In this document: piece after piece, positions 7,083-15,735 of the stretch | Layout of the letters: each line of letters starts with the position of its first letter | How positions within the stretch are numbered: the stretch's first letter is position 1 | NCBI RefSeq assembly: GCF_900109995.1 | Contig: NZ_FOCB01000002.1 | Span: forward strand, 414,981-478,980 | Length of the DNA stretch: 64,000 nt | Reading direction: 5' to 3' | Source of the DNA: Pseudomonas sp. ok272 | GTDB lineage: Bacteria; Pseudomonadota; Gammaproteobacteria; Pseudomonadales; Pseudomonadaceae | Program-made: the position numbers and the translations under genes | Notes under the pieces: generated by a model | Told to the model about the DNA's origin: nothing | Seen by the model: only the letters and a program-made list of their open reading frames with translations | Databases searched by the model: none

Positions 7083-7540
7083 GCAAGCGCAAGCCCCACA
7101 ACCTCAAAGCCCGCATTGACCGGTCCTGCCGGTCGCTGCTGGTTACCAACCACGTCGCAGTGGTCAACATCGACCCCAGCGGCCGCCAGGGCATGATCAA
7201 TTACAAGTCGCTGAAGAACGTCGCGCCGGGGAGGATCGGCCAGGCCGTCTGCAGTATCCCGCACCGGTGGACGATCTACCTCAGCGCGCTTTGTATCGAC
7301 GCCCGCGGCGACCGTTACAGCAAGTCAGTGGAGGTGGCGCCCGATGGCGTCTACCTCTCCGATCACCTGGAAGACGTAATCGAGCATTGTTACAAGAAGC
7401 TGCGTGACGAGGCCAACCAGAGCCAGATGGTGGCTTCGGGATGGATTGCCATCCCTGAGGCGCTGTCGCTCGATGAGGCACACGCCGCGCGGATCTTCGA
7501 AGCGGTCGGTGCCTGGAATCAGCAGAAGGTTGCAGCGTGA
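7079..7540 (+). CDS. Conserved hypothetical phage protein
   Basis: A 153-residue protein. The opening KPHNLKARIDRSCR, the central HRWTIYLSALCIDARGDRYS and the later SGWIAIPEALSLDE resemble a family common next to recombination genes in Pseudomonas phages, with no known function. It contains three Cys but no metal-site spacing. Overlaps the preceding gene by four bases. Confidence 0.65.
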   Translation: MSKRKPHNLKARIDRSCRSLLVTNHVAVVNIDPSGRQGMINYKSLKNVAPGRIGQAVCSIPHRWTIYLSALCIDARGDRYSKSVEVAPDGVYLSDHLEDVIEHCYKKLRDEANQSQMVASGWIAIPEALSLDEAHAARIFEAVGAWNQQKVAA

Positions 7541-7621
7541 AGCGAATCCACAAACAGATCAGCGCGAGACGCCGACCAACCTGGCTCGCACTGCCGGCCA
7601 GTGGAATTGAAGAGGTAGGCC

Positions 7622-7948
7622 ATGGCCAAATCAGTACAGGAGCGATCGGCCAAGTCTGCCAGGAAGCGTGTGGCACTTGCCGAAGAGGAATTGAGGCTCA
7701 GGGTTCGCCCCGGCACACGCCAGGCTCTGGCCGATCTGATGGGGTGGTCAGGCATTACTGAGCAAGGCGAGGCGATGACCTTGATGATTCATCACTTGCA
7801 TGCAATGGGCGCCGTCCAGAGTCGGCCGCTGCTAAATCCGCCGCGCCACGAATTCGAACTTACGGAAAAGGTGGCGCGGGAATTCCACAGTAAAAGCCTT
7901 CTCGCACTACAGAAAGACCCCGGCGACGAGATCATTGCGCCCGACTGA
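7622..7948 (+). CDS. Hypothetical phage protein, possible small DNA-binding protein
   Basis: A 108-residue protein with a basic N-terminus (KSVQERSAKSARKRVALAEEELRL) and then RVRPGTRQALADLMGW. This recalls short ribbon-helix-helix-like phage regulators, but the match is not firm. ATG at 7622 with GAGGTAGGCC just upstream. A GTG-started frame at 7537 overlaps its beginning and is considered spurious. Confidence 0.6.
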   Translation: MAKSVQERSAKSARKRVALAEEELRLRVRPGTRQALADLMGWSGITEQGEAMTLMIHHLHAMGAVQSRPLLNPPRHEFELTEKVAREFHSKSLLALQKDPGDEIIAPD

Positions 7949-7957
7949 AGCCTGAAC

Positions 7958-8161
7958 TCAGTTGCTACGACTGAGTTGAACATTCTGGGATGTGCATTCG
8001 GAGGTGCTAACCGTGCCCATGAATGCATTCATTTTCACTGCGCACTTCTCAATGTTCAAACCGTTACGACCATCACTGGAAATATTGGTGACATATGGCC
8101 CGGCGGTTGTGCAGCCAGCCAGAACAGCGATAAGCCCCAGAGTAATAATGTTCAGTTTCAT
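7958..8161 (-). CDS. Small lipoprotein
   Basis: A 67-residue protein starting MKLNIITLGLIAVLAGC, a clear signal with lipobox LAGC. AGGA five bases upstream fixes the start at 8161; the frame runs open further but without signal. The mature part has three Cys beyond the lipidated one. It is opposite to the early operon, like the other lipoprotein genes here, and is probably a moron. Function unknown. Confidence 0.6.
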   Translation of the reverse strand: MKLNIITLGLIAVLAGCTTAGPYVTNISSDGRNGLNIEKCAVKMNAFMGTVSTSECTSQNVQLSRSN

Positions 8162-8286
8162 GTGAGTCCTTTTGATTTGCGGCAGATCCGGCAAATGGCC
8201 GCGAATCTTATAGCAATACGCCACTACCGATAACCCCACCCGTCGCATCCAGTCACGGAGGACGGCGCCTACCCGAGGTAAACGCA

Positions 8287-9294
8287 ATGCCCGTACTTCA
8301 CAGCGCAATCCACAAGATCGACAAGAAGCCCGACGGCAGCCCGGCCGTTCTGCACCTCGGCGCCGCCGAACAGGTTGAGAGCCAGGCCCGTGACGACCTG
8401 ATGAGCCAGCTCAACGAAAGCTACAACGCCACCGCCGGCAAGGGCTGGGGCTTCTTTCATTCCGAATCAGGCGCACATCCACTCAGCGGCTGGCTCAACA
8501 AGTACCTGACCGGCAGCAGCGACTTCTTGGCATTCAGCACCATTGCTGTCGAACACCTGGTCAAGCTGATGGAAGAGTCCAACCTGACAGCCGGCGGGCA
8601 CGCCCTCTTCTGCCACTACCAGCAAGGCCTGACCGAGTATTTGGTCATCGCCCTGGTGCAGGAAACCGAAGCGGTGACCATGACCGAAGAGCTACACCTG
8701 ATGACGGTCAAGCGCCTGGACCTGGACCATATCCGCCTGGCAGCGCGCATCAACCTCAGCGAGTGGAAGAACAACCCACAGTCGAAGCAGTACATCTCGT
8801 ACCTCAAGGGCAAGCAGGGGCGCAGGATCAACGAGTACTTCCGCGACTTCATCGGCTGCCTGGAAGGGGTCGACGGCCCAGGAGAAACCCGCACCCTGCT
8901 CAAGGCGTTCAGTGACTTCGTTGAAAGCGAGGATCTGGGCGAAGAGTCGGCCCGCGAGAAGACGCAGACCCTGGTCAGCTACGCCATGGTCCAGGCCAAG
9001 CTGGGCGAGCCAATCACCCTCGACGAGCTGTCGGAGTTACTCGACGAAGACCAGCCGAAGAGCTTCTACGACTTCATCAGGGCCAAGGACTACGGACTTT
9101 CCGCCACGCTGCCGCCGGACAAGAAGACCCTCAACAAATTCCGGCGCTTCACCGGCCGGGCCGAAGGTCTGTCGATCAGCTTCGAGGCCCACCTGCTGGG
9201 CGACAAGATCAAGTTTGACGAGGAAGGCGGCACATTGACGCTGTGCGGGCTGCCAACTCAACTGACCCAGCAGCTAAAGCGAGCCAAGTCCTGA
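8287..9294 (+). CDS. Nucleoid-associated protein NdpA/YejK family (phage copy)
   Basis: A 335-residue full-length NdpA-like protein. Typical features are AIHKIDKK near the start, LSGWLNKYL (about 61-69), [30 protein letters not shown] (about 161-191), and the late [21 protein letters not shown]. Host NdpA binds DNA and has been linked to RNA polymerase and topology. Start at 8287 with GAGGTAA upstream. A phage-encoded copy could manage nucleoid structure or counter host silencing; that is inference. Confidence 0.88.
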   Translation: MPVLHSAIHKIDKKPDGSPAVLHLGAAEQVESQARDDLMSQLNESYNATAGKGWGFFHSESGAHPLSGWLNKYLTGSSDFLAFSTIAVEHLVKLMEESNLTAGGHALFCHYQQGLTEYLVIALVQETEAVTMTEELHLMTVKRLDLDHIRLAARINLSEWKNNPQSKQYISYLKGKQGRRINEYFRDFIGCLEGVDGPGETRTLLKAFSDFVESEDLGEESAREKTQTLVSYAMVQAKLGEPITLDELSELLDEDQPKSFYDFIRAKDYGLSATLPPDKKTLNKFRRFTGRAEGLSISFEAHLLGDKIKFDEEGGTLTLCGLPTQLTQQLKRAKS

Positions 9295-9321
9295 TTTTGA
9301 TCTTACAAGACGCTGTAAACG

Positions 9322-9525
9322 TTAAACGTCATACCAGTTTTCAGCGTCAATCTGCTTGTTTCCACACTTCAAGCACGTCACGTAGACCTCCGGATCAATG
9401 CCTGCATAACTTGTGGCGATGTATGGCTTATTCAGTAGACCGTATCTGTTTGAAGCGCAGGCCTGGCAGTTGATCCGCACAAGCTCTTCCTTTGAATGAC
9501 CTTCAGCATATTTTGGCAGCGCCAT
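9322..9525 (-). CDS. Small zinc-ribbon-like protein
   Basis: A 67-residue protein with two Cys pairs, CQAC (about 19-22) and CLKC (about 52-55), spaced as in a zinc ribbon. GGAG six bases upstream selects the ATG at 9525. It is transcribed opposite to its neighbours. Nucleic-acid or protein binding is likely, but no partner can be named. Confidence 0.6.
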   Translation of the reverse strand: MALPKYAEGHSKEELVRINCQACASNRYGLLNKPYIATSYAGIDPEVYVTCLKCGNKQIDAENWYDV

Positions 9526-9636
9526 TTGTAACTCCGGTTTGATGTGTGCGACCGAATCCGTGCCGCGCCAAACACAAATACCCCACTTCAACGAATCACG
9601 CCAGCCGGCGAGCCCGGTGCCTGGCTGGAGATTACT

Positions 9637-10401
9637 ATGTACGTCTTGTTCTGCAGCTACGGAAACGATTCCATTGCCCTGATCCAATGGGCGCATGAGC
9701 GAGGCTTGAAAGATGTCTATTGTCTCTACTCGGACACGGGTTGGTCGGCAGACTGGTGGCCGTCCCGTGTGGCCGATGGCGAGGCCATGGCCCAGAGTTA
9801 CGGCTTCACGACCGCCCGCACCCAGTCAGAAGGCATGCTCATCTTGGTCAAAAGGAAATGTGGCTGGCCTGGTGCTGGTGGTCAGGGCCAGTTCTGTACT
9901 GCCGAACTGAAGGTCATCCCGGCGCTGAACTGGCTCGACATAAATGACCCGGACAATGAAGCCAGCGCCATGACAGGGGTTCGCAGAAGCGAGAGTAAGC
10001 ACCGCTCGGATGCGCCAGAGCATGTCCCGGCATCGGAACGACATGGTGGTAGGGAGCTTTGGCAGCCGCTGGTGCGGCACACCGACGAAATGCGTAATGC
10101 ACTGATTCGCCGGGCGGGCTTTGAAGTCTTGCCGCATCGCTCGCTAGAGTGCTACCCCTGCATCAACGCGAACATCGATGATATCCGACTGCTTTCCGAG
10201 GATCGCATTCAACTGATCGACGTCACCGAAAAGGCCCTGGGCTTCACCAAAAAGAGAAAGCCGAGGGTGATGTTTCGATCGGCACGCCGTAAAGGCGCCG
10301 TCGGTATCCGGGCCGTTGTGCAATGGGCCGCCGCCCCGAGGTCGCGCGACCAGATGGAAATGTTTCCCACAGAGTGCGACTCAGGCTACTGCGGCGGCTG
10401 A
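9637..10401 (+). CDS. PAPS-reductase-like PP-loop protein
   Basis: A 254-residue protein of the adenine-nucleotide alpha-hydrolase fold. The P-loop is SYGNDSIAL near the N-terminus (SGGKDS-like), followed by LYSDTGWSADWW. Cys-containing segments are GQFCTAELK, ECYPCIN and the C-terminal ECDSGYCGG. This resembles CysH/DndC-like phage proteins rather than assimilatory PAPS reductase. Start at 9637 with GGAG upstream. It is one gene away from a cytosine methyltransferase. It may activate sulfur or modify nucleic acid; the substrate is unknown. Confidence 0.7.
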   Translation: MYVLFCSYGNDSIALIQWAHERGLKDVYCLYSDTGWSADWWPSRVADGEAMAQSYGFTTARTQSEGMLILVKRKCGWPGAGGQGQFCTAELKVIPALNWLDINDPDNEASAMTGVRRSESKHRSDAPEHVPASERHGGRELWQPLVRHTDEMRNALIRRAGFEVLPHRSLECYPCINANIDDIRLLSEDRIQLIDVTEKALGFTKKRKPRVMFRSARRKGAVGIRAVVQWAAAPRSRDQMEMFPTECDSGYCGG

Positions 10402-10430
10402 TCTCCCCCTACTTGCTGCGCCAGTATCAG

Positions 10431-10877
10431 CTACTTGCCAACCACAAGCGCCAAGATTGCCACTATCAAACTTAGCGGTGCAATAGTTACCGAAATGCGG
10501 GTATTCCACTTATCCCAGCGATACTTATCTTCCTCGCGCAGAGCGAGATTTACGATACGCATACCTTTGCTAGTCAGATAGTAAGGCTCGTCTTGATCGG
10601 CATCCCACTCCATTCTGCGTCCGAACTCCTCAATTGAAGTATCAGGCATCTCAATCCCATAACGCTCGGCTTTGCGTCGAAGCTGTGCGGTTTGCAGCAC
10701 AGCCAACCATTGCTCAGCTTGCTCAAGGGTTTTTACCTCTTCAGGCACAAACCCCCACTGCTCCATATCGAGGGTCTGCTCAGGAACAACTTTGCTAAGT
10801 TGTTCGATTCGTTTTATCTGCCCTTCAATATCTTTGCGGTGCTTACGTTCTTCCTTATATCGATCCCAAGCTTTCAT
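10431..10877 (-). CDS. C-terminally anchored membrane protein, hypothetical
   Basis: A 148-residue protein (MKAWDRYKEERKHRKD...). Residues 1-120 are charged and helical, with LEQAEQWLAVLQTAQLRRKAE suggesting a coiled coil. Residues about 128-146 (ISVTIAPLSLIVAILALVV) form one membrane helix at the very C-terminus. The frame is open far upstream, but that part is the shadow of the methyltransferase gene. AT-richer than neighbours. Possibly a superinfection-exclusion or defence moron, by position only. Confidence 0.6.
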   Translation of the reverse strand: MKAWDRYKEERKHRKDIEGQIKRIEQLSKVVPEQTLDMEQWGFVPEEVKTLEQAEQWLAVLQTAQLRRKAERYGIEMPDTSIEEFGRRMEWDADQDEPYYLTSKGMRIVNLALREEDKYRWDKWNTRISVTIAPLSLIVAILALVVGK

Positions 10878-10928
10878 CTCATCGCATCCATTTCCCACGA
10901 ATCCGCAATATACCGGCGAGGATCCCCT

Positions 10929-12977
10929 ATGTCCGCACAACAGAAGAAACACCCCTTCGATTTCAAAACCCAATACGGACTTGGCTTCAACCCTCAGGAC
11001 GATGAGATCGTTGTCGACTTCTTCTGTGGTGGTGGCGGTGCCGGTACCGGCCTGGAGATCGGCCTGGGCCGCACAGTGAATGTGGCGAAGAACCATAGCC
11101 CCCAGGCAATCAGCATGCACACCGTCAACCACCCAGGTGCGAAGCACTACACCACCGACGTGTTCGAGGGTGATCCTGACACCGAATGCGGCGGCAAGGC
11201 CGTGGGCTGGTTCCATATGTCGCCGGATTGCACTCACCACAGCCAAGCGGCCGGCGGTCAGCCGCGCAAACGCGAGATCCGCAACCTTTCGTGGATCGGC
11301 CTCAAGTGGGCAGGCATGAAACGGCCCCGGGTGATCAGCTTGGAGAACGTGAAGCAGATCCTGCAGTGGGGCCGCTTGATCGCCAAGCGCGACAAGGCCA
11401 CCGGCCGGGTGGTGAAACTCGGCGGCGACGTTGCCGCACCTGGTGAGGTCGTGCCGGTGGGCCAGCAGTTCCTGATCCCTGACCCCAAGCAGCGCGGCCG
11501 TACCTGGCGCCGCTTCGTGGCCCTGCTCGAGGGCATGGGCTATGTCGTTGAGTGGAAAGTCATCAAGGCCTGCGACTTTGGCGCGCCTACCAGCCGGGAA
11601 CGCCTGTTTATGATTGCCCGGTGCGACGGCCAGCCGATTGTGTGGCCGGAGCCAACACACGCCAAGAACCCCGCCAAGGGCCAGCAGAAGTGGAAAACCG
11701 CCGCTGACTGTATCGACTTCAGCGACCTGGGTAAAAGTATCTTCGGCCGCAAGAAAGACCTGGCCCCGGCCACCCTGCGGCGCGTTGCCAAGGGCATGAG
11801 GAAGTTCGTCATCGATAGCGCGGCACCATTCATTGTGCCGATTGCCAACTGGTCAGGCGAGACTGTGCAATCGGCCGACGAGCCGCTGCGCACCATCACC
11901 TCCTACCCAAAGGGCGGCGCCTTCTCGGTGGTCAGCCCTATCATCGCACCGGCAACGCACCAGGGCAGCGACCGAATCAACGACCCACTCGAACCGCTGC
12001 CGACAGTGACCTGCGCAAACCGCGGCGAGCTGACGCTGATCAGCCCGTTGATGGTTGGGGCCGGTGGCCCGGAGTACTCAGGAAAGCCGGTGGGCATGGA
12101 CCAGCCGGTGGGCACGCTGATGACCCAGAACCACCGAGCTCTGGCTTCCGCCTGCATCGTCCAGGCCGGTCACGGGGAAGGTTCTGGCGCGAACAAACGC
12201 CGATCCCACGGGGTGAACGACATCTGCGGCCCGATCGGCACTGTCACTGCCAGCGGTGGCGGGCAATCCGTCAGCGCCGCGGTGATGATCCAGGCCAATG
12301 GCGGATTCAACACCACGCACGCCAAGGGCATGCACGAACCCATGACCACGGTCACCAACACCGGCAGCCAGCAGCAACTGGCGGTGGCGAACCTGGTGCA
12401 CTTGCGCGGCAACTGCGATGCCCGGGACGTAAATGACCCGCTGCACACCATCAGCGCCGGCGGCCTGCACCACGGGTTGGCCAGCGCATTCATGGAGCGG
12501 GCATTCGGCGGCAGCATTGGCCAGGGCCTGGAAGAACCGGCGCCGACCATCACAGCCGGCGGCGGTGGCAAGAGCTCGCTGGTGTCGCTCACGTTGTCGC
12601 CTGAGCACGAAGCCGGTGCCCTGCGTGTCGCCGCCTTCCTGATCAGCTACTACGGTACCGAGAACATCAGCGCATGCGACTCGCCGGCGCCGACGATAAC
12701 CACCAAGGACCGTCTCGCCATGGTCACCGTGATGGTCAAAGGCACGCCCTATGTGATCGTCGACATCTGCCTGCGGATGCTGAAGCCGGCCGAGCTGTAC
12801 AAGGCCCAGGGCTTCCCCGCCGACTACATCATCAGCCACGGCGCCGACGGCAAGCCGTTCACCAAAACCCAGCAGGTGCACATGTGCGGAAACAGCGTCA
12901 GCCCTCCGCCGATGGCTGCCCTTGCAAGGGCAAACGATCCATGGCGGATAGCTGAAAGACAGGCCGTTGCTGCTTAA
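10929..12977 (+). CDS. Phage C5-cytosine DNA methyltransferase with internal repeat array
   Basis: A 682-residue protein. Motif I is VDFFCGGGGAGTGLEIGLG (about 29-47). The catalytic Cys is C101 in MSPDC, where most families have PPC. ENV is at 139-141, and motif VIII corresponds to SRERLFMIAR (222-231). Motifs IX-X lie in the last 65 residues (ELYKAQGFP and GNSVSPP). Residues about 317-605 hold eight copies of a x-P-x-x-T-[ILMV]-[ST] unit spaced 30-40 residues apart, occupying the target-recognition region. Start at 10929 with AGGA upstream. It probably protects phage DNA from host restriction; no partner nuclease is adjacent. Confidence 0.9.
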   Translation: MSAQQKKHPFDFKTQYGLGFNPQDDEIVVDFFCGGGGAGTGLEIGLGRTVNVAKNHSPQAISMHTVNHPGAKHYTTDVFEGDPDTECGGKAVGWFHMSPDCTHHSQAAGGQPRKREIRNLSWIGLKWAGMKRPRVISLENVKQILQWGRLIAKRDKATGRVVKLGGDVAAPGEVVPVGQQFLIPDPKQRGRTWRRFVALLEGMGYVVEWKVIKACDFGAPTSRERLFMIARCDGQPIVWPEPTHAKNPAKGQQKWKTAADCIDFSDLGKSIFGRKKDLAPATLRRVAKGMRKFVIDSAAPFIVPIANWSGETVQSADEPLRTITSYPKGGAFSVVSPIIAPATHQGSDRINDPLEPLPTVTCANRGELTLISPLMVGAGGPEYSGKPVGMDQPVGTLMTQNHRALASACIVQAGHGEGSGANKRRSHGVNDICGPIGTVTASGGGQSVSAAVMIQANGGFNTTHAKGMHEPMTTVTNTGSQQQLAVANLVHLRGNCDARDVNDPLHTISAGGLHHGLASAFMERAFGGSIGQGLEEPAPTITAGGGGKSSLVSLTLSPEHEAGALRVAAFLISYYGTENISACDSPAPTITTKDRLAMVTVMVKGTPYVIVDICLRMLKPAELYKAQGFPADYIISHGADGKPFTKTQQVHMCGNSVSPPPMAALARANDPWRIAERQAVAA

Positions 12978-13261
12978 TCGTCATCGCGCGATTCGGTACA
13001 TCCGTAGCACTCATCAGCGCATGACCCAACCGCCTCCTTGATGAAGTCAGTCATTTCACGCCGATCCTCAAACATTTCGTTCAGCTCGCCTTTGGAGTAC
13101 ATCGAATTTCCAAGTTTATAGGCGTCTTCTACATCGGCGCCTGTCTGGTAATAGACAACATGGCGTTCACAGTAATCAAGGACGCCCGCGCGTGTTGCGA
13201 TGTCAGAAGCTAAATCTCGCTTTTCATCTGCCTTCATCATTTCGTGCTTGGCCTGACCCAT
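12974..13261 (-). CDS. Hypothetical acidic phage protein
   Basis: A 95-residue protein (MGQAKHEMMKADEKRD...) with GGAG eight bases upstream. The C-terminus has a Cys cluster, CADECYGC, ending in acidic residues. It converges with the methyltransferase gene with a four-base overlap of the ends. The family is not recognised. Confidence 0.6.
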   Translation of the reverse strand: MGQAKHEMMKADEKRDLASDIATRAGVLDYCERHVVYYQTGADVEDAYKLGNSMYSKGELNEMFEDRREMTDFIKEAVGSCADECYGCTESRDDD

Positions 13262-13315
13262 TGTAGTAACTCCGAATGAAGTGAGAGCTCATCCTGATCC
13301 TCTCGTTTCTCCTCT

Positions 13316-13502
13316 TCAAGCACCTTTCGAAAGAGCTGTAACAGGCCGTTCGTCGCCTGTTTCCTCCCCACCGCCCGGATATGTCCCGGCATAGGACGCC
13401 CCGTACCCATAAAAATCCGTATCTACTGCCCAGCGCTGTACATGCACAGCAACAGTTACCCCTTCGGTTAACTGGCGCTGAAGACGGTCACCGCCTGTCC
13501 TC
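13316..13502 (-). pseudogene. Possible coding fragment downstream of the membrane-protein gene
   Basis: A minus-strand frame ending at 13316 has a protein-like composition from about 13502 (RQLTEGVTVAVHVQRWAVD then YPGGGEETGDE), but no start or ribosome site and no recognised family. It may be a gene remnant or chance. Confidence 0.2.
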
Positions 13503-14288
13503 CTACGTCGCCGACGCAGCCCAGTCCTTTGGACGACAAACGCGGTGCGTAGGATGACCTTTTGCAATACGCGTGAAGTATCTCGCGAAGTACACTTCAA
13601 ACGGTTGATCCGCGAGTAACAAGGGCGTGATCCTCGTATACCCCCCAAAGGCTCGAAGATGATTCATGACCTCACCAAGATAGAAAACCGGTCTTGCCGG
13701 ACTAATTTCGAACTGTGTCTGGATGGGGAGTTCGCTGGCATGCAAGTAAAGCTGTGGTTCTTCGCTCCGAGGAAATACGAAGTGCATTTGCTCCGCCAGA
13801 GTCGAGCATTCCATAATCCAAAACTCAAGCTCAAGATCTGAAGGAGCCCCCTTCGTAATTGAGGATAGCTCTTCGTATTTAGCTACCCAATTTTTGATAG
13901 CATCAATATTCGCATCGGGCTCAAACACCTCACCAGAGTAATGATTCTCCGGGAAAAGCTTCATATAAAGCTCATACTTACGAAAAAAAACCACCTTGAG
14001 CTCTGCAGCAACGTAGTCAAGTAGCTCAATAAAGTCTTTTCGATGACTCACATAGAGCTGGGCGCGAGTTAAATACTTACTTTCTTCAGCAGATTTTCGG
14101 GAAACACTTGCTGCTTCCCATGCTGCATATGCAGCAATAGCAGTTGCGATTGCAGAAATCCCAGCAACTATATCAGCCGTCGTGACCTTCTTATCTATCT
14201 GTAAATACGGAAATAATTCCACATAAAAACCGATAGCAACTATTGCAAAAATGCTTACCCAAGTAACTAGCCAACCCTTTGCCATCAC
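13503..14288 (-). CDS. Two-pass membrane protein, candidate accessory (moron) gene
   Basis: A 261-residue protein. Membrane helices are at about residues 7-29 (VTWVSIFAIVAIGFYVELF) and 37-56 (TADIVAGISAIATAIAAYAA). A large cytoplasmic domain follows, rich in aromatic and charged residues (SHRKDFIELLDYVAAELKVV). Base composition is clearly AT-richer than the flanking phage genes and it runs against the operon, both signs of separate acquisition. The layout of a short membrane anchor plus a soluble domain is common in phage exclusion proteins, but no effector motif is visible. Confidence 0.65.
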   Translation of the reverse strand: MMAKGWLVTWVSIFAIVAIGFYVELFPYLQIDKKVTTADIVAGISAIATAIAAYAAWEAASVSRKSAEESKYLTRAQLYVSHRKDFIELLDYVAAELKVVFFRKYELYMKLFPENHYSGEVFEPDANIDAIKNWVAKYEELSSITKGAPSDLELEFWIMECSTLAEQMHFVFPRSEEPQLYLHASELPIQTQFEISPARPVFYLGEVMNHLRAFGGYTRITPLLLADQPFEVYFARYFTRIAKGHPTHRVCRPKDWAASAT

Positions 14289-14517
14289 AATTCCTTGATT
14301 ACTCAGTAGCGAGGATTATGCAACAATCCTTTGATAATAGGTAACGAAGGCGCTGTCGAATTGGTTATCAAAGTCGAACTTCGCAAGCCGTTAGAGACGC
14401 TAATCCGTCAGCGCGAAGCCCAGCCAATCGGGGCCTTGGCAAAAGCTCGCCTGTACTCCACCCTGCCTTAACCCTTCCCCCTTCAAAGTCAGCCGCTTTA
14501 GCGGCAAAGGAACAGTC

Positions 14518-14829
14518 ATGTCTGAAGAAAACCAAGATCAAGCATTCGAACTCGATGGCAGCCAGCCGGCTCGCCCCGATCTGCGTTGCTACAGCGTCGG
14601 CGATCAAGACTGGGTTGCCGCTACAAGCGAAGACGAGGCGCGTCGCGTCCTGGCTGAAATGAACGGCGATGACACGGCCGAATATGCGGATTGGGATGTG
14701 GAGCTGACCAGCGAGAAGATGCTCGACCAGCAGTGGACTGATGAAGATCCGCCGCACGCCGAATGCGGCTGTCTCCGCGATTGGCTTGCTGAAGCAACTG
14801 AACCCACCTACCTCATGGGTACGGAGTGA
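14518..14829 (+). CDS. Hypothetical acidic phage protein
   Basis: A 103-residue, very acidic protein (MSEENQDQAFELDGSQ...) with AAAGGAA upstream. It has a WDVELTSEKMLDQQW segment and a CGCL pair. Such small acidic proteins may mimic DNA, but this is not shown. First gene of the int-proximal run. Confidence 0.55.
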   Translation: MSEENQDQAFELDGSQPARPDLRCYSVGDQDWVAATSEDEARRVLAEMNGDDTAEYADWDVELTSEKMLDQQWTDEDPPHAECGCLRDWLAEATEPTYLMGTE

Positions 14830-14833
14830 CGCC

Positions 14834-15190
14834 ATGAAGCTGACAGAGAAACAGCAGAGCGTACTCAATGAGTTACGCAAGATCGGTCGAGAAAACGCAT
14901 ACCGCTATCGCGGCGTAACGCCGTACCTCCACCAGGGTGACTGCGAGAAGCTGGCTAAGGGTGACCAAGCGTGCGTGTTCGGCATGGGCGGTCTGACCTA
15001 TCAGGTTGGGCGCCGCCTCGGGATCGCCGCTCCATCCGTGCTGGGCGTCTTCAAGGCACTTCAGCGGAAAGGTCTGGTGATTCGTGAGGAAACCTATCCG
15101 GACTACCAGCGAGCGCGGTACTGGTGGCCTATTGGTCTGGCTGCGGAGCTGGCCGGCGAGCTCTTGCCTGCCAGCGAGGTGACGCCATGA
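14834..15190 (+). CDS. Winged-helix-like phage protein
   Basis: A 118-residue protein (MKLTEKQQSVLNELRKIGREN...). KQQSVLNELRKI followed by APSVLGVFKALQRKGLVIREE reads like a winged helix-turn-helix, with the recognition helix at about residues 74-86. GGAG seven bases upstream of 14834. It is probably a DNA-binding regulator; the target is unknown. It overlaps the following 14-codon frame by four bases. Confidence 0.6.
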   Translation: MKLTEKQQSVLNELRKIGRENAYRYRGVTPYLHQGDCEKLAKGDQACVFGMGGLTYQVGRRLGIAAPSVLGVFKALQRKGLVIREETYPDYQRARYWWPIGLAAELAGELLPASEVTP

Positions 15191-15231
15191 TCTACATGCT
15201 CGGGTTCATATATAAGGGGCCGTGGCGATGA
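15187..15231 (+). CDS. 14-codon coupling frame
   Basis: ATG at 15187 overlaps the previous stop and its TGA overlaps the next ATG (15228). The peptide is MIYMLGFIYKGPWR. It may act only to carry ribosomes between genes. Real translation is unproven. Confidence 0.25.
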   Translation: MIYMLGFIYKGPWR

Positions 15232-15686
15232 GTGACGCACCGATTGAGCCGCAGGAATATTTGTACGGTGTGAAGGTCGTGCAAATCGAAGACATTCGGG
15301 TTGCCCGCGGCCTGACACGCCGGCCTTTGTCCTCCTGCACGCACAGAAAGATGGTCTACGACGACAAGGAACGCCGCATCTGGTGCAGCGACTGCGAAAC
15401 CGAGGTAGAAGCGTTCGACGCCTTTCGCCACCTGGTGGAGAAGTTCAGCGCCGCAGCAGGGCGGATAAATCGCCGCGCTTCAGAGCTGGCTGAAGCGGAA
15501 AAATTCCAGATCCGAAGCCGGGCCGCAAAGGTGATGGACGAAGCCTGGCGCAGCACGAAGATGGCGCCGCTCTGCCCTCACTGCAATACAGCAATCCTCC
15601 CCGAGGACGTTGCCGGCGGCGTGGCAAGCACATCGAAAGCATTGGTTGCCGCGGCTCGCAAACGCCAGCAGACGACAAAGCCCTAA
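15228..15686 (+). CDS. Zinc-binding phage protein, hypothetical
   Basis: A 152-residue protein. The N-terminal part has SSCTHRKMVY and WCSDCE (C-x-H then C-x2-C), and near residue 110 is LCPHCN, giving probable zinc sites separated by a long charged helix. AAGGGG upstream could serve either GTG 15222 or ATG 15228; the ATG has the better spacing. Such proteins are frequent beside int/xis in Pseudomonas phages. Function unknown. Confidence 0.6.
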   Translation: MSDAPIEPQEYLYGVKVVQIEDIRVARGLTRRPLSSCTHRKMVYDDKERRIWCSDCETEVEAFDAFRHLVEKFSAAAGRINRRASELAEAEKFQIRSRAAKVMDEAWRSTKMAPLCPHCNTAILPEDVAGGVASTSKALVAAARKRQQTTKP

Positions 15687-15735
15687 CCCATCTTGCACCT
15701 ATCAACCTGCCGGTGAACGGCGGGGAGGAATTCGT

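Noticed and set aside
7537..7761. GTG-started + strand frame overlapping the 7622 gene
   Set aside because: It overlaps the 7622 gene by 140 bases in another frame and loses protein-like composition after the first 25 codons.
10878..11660. Upstream extension of the minus-strand frame ending at 10431
   Set aside because: It is antisense to the methyltransferase gene with shadow-like composition. Only the last 148 codons have protein character.
12078..12881. 267-codon minus-strand frame
   Set aside because: Shadow of the repeat region of the methyltransferase; no start signal.
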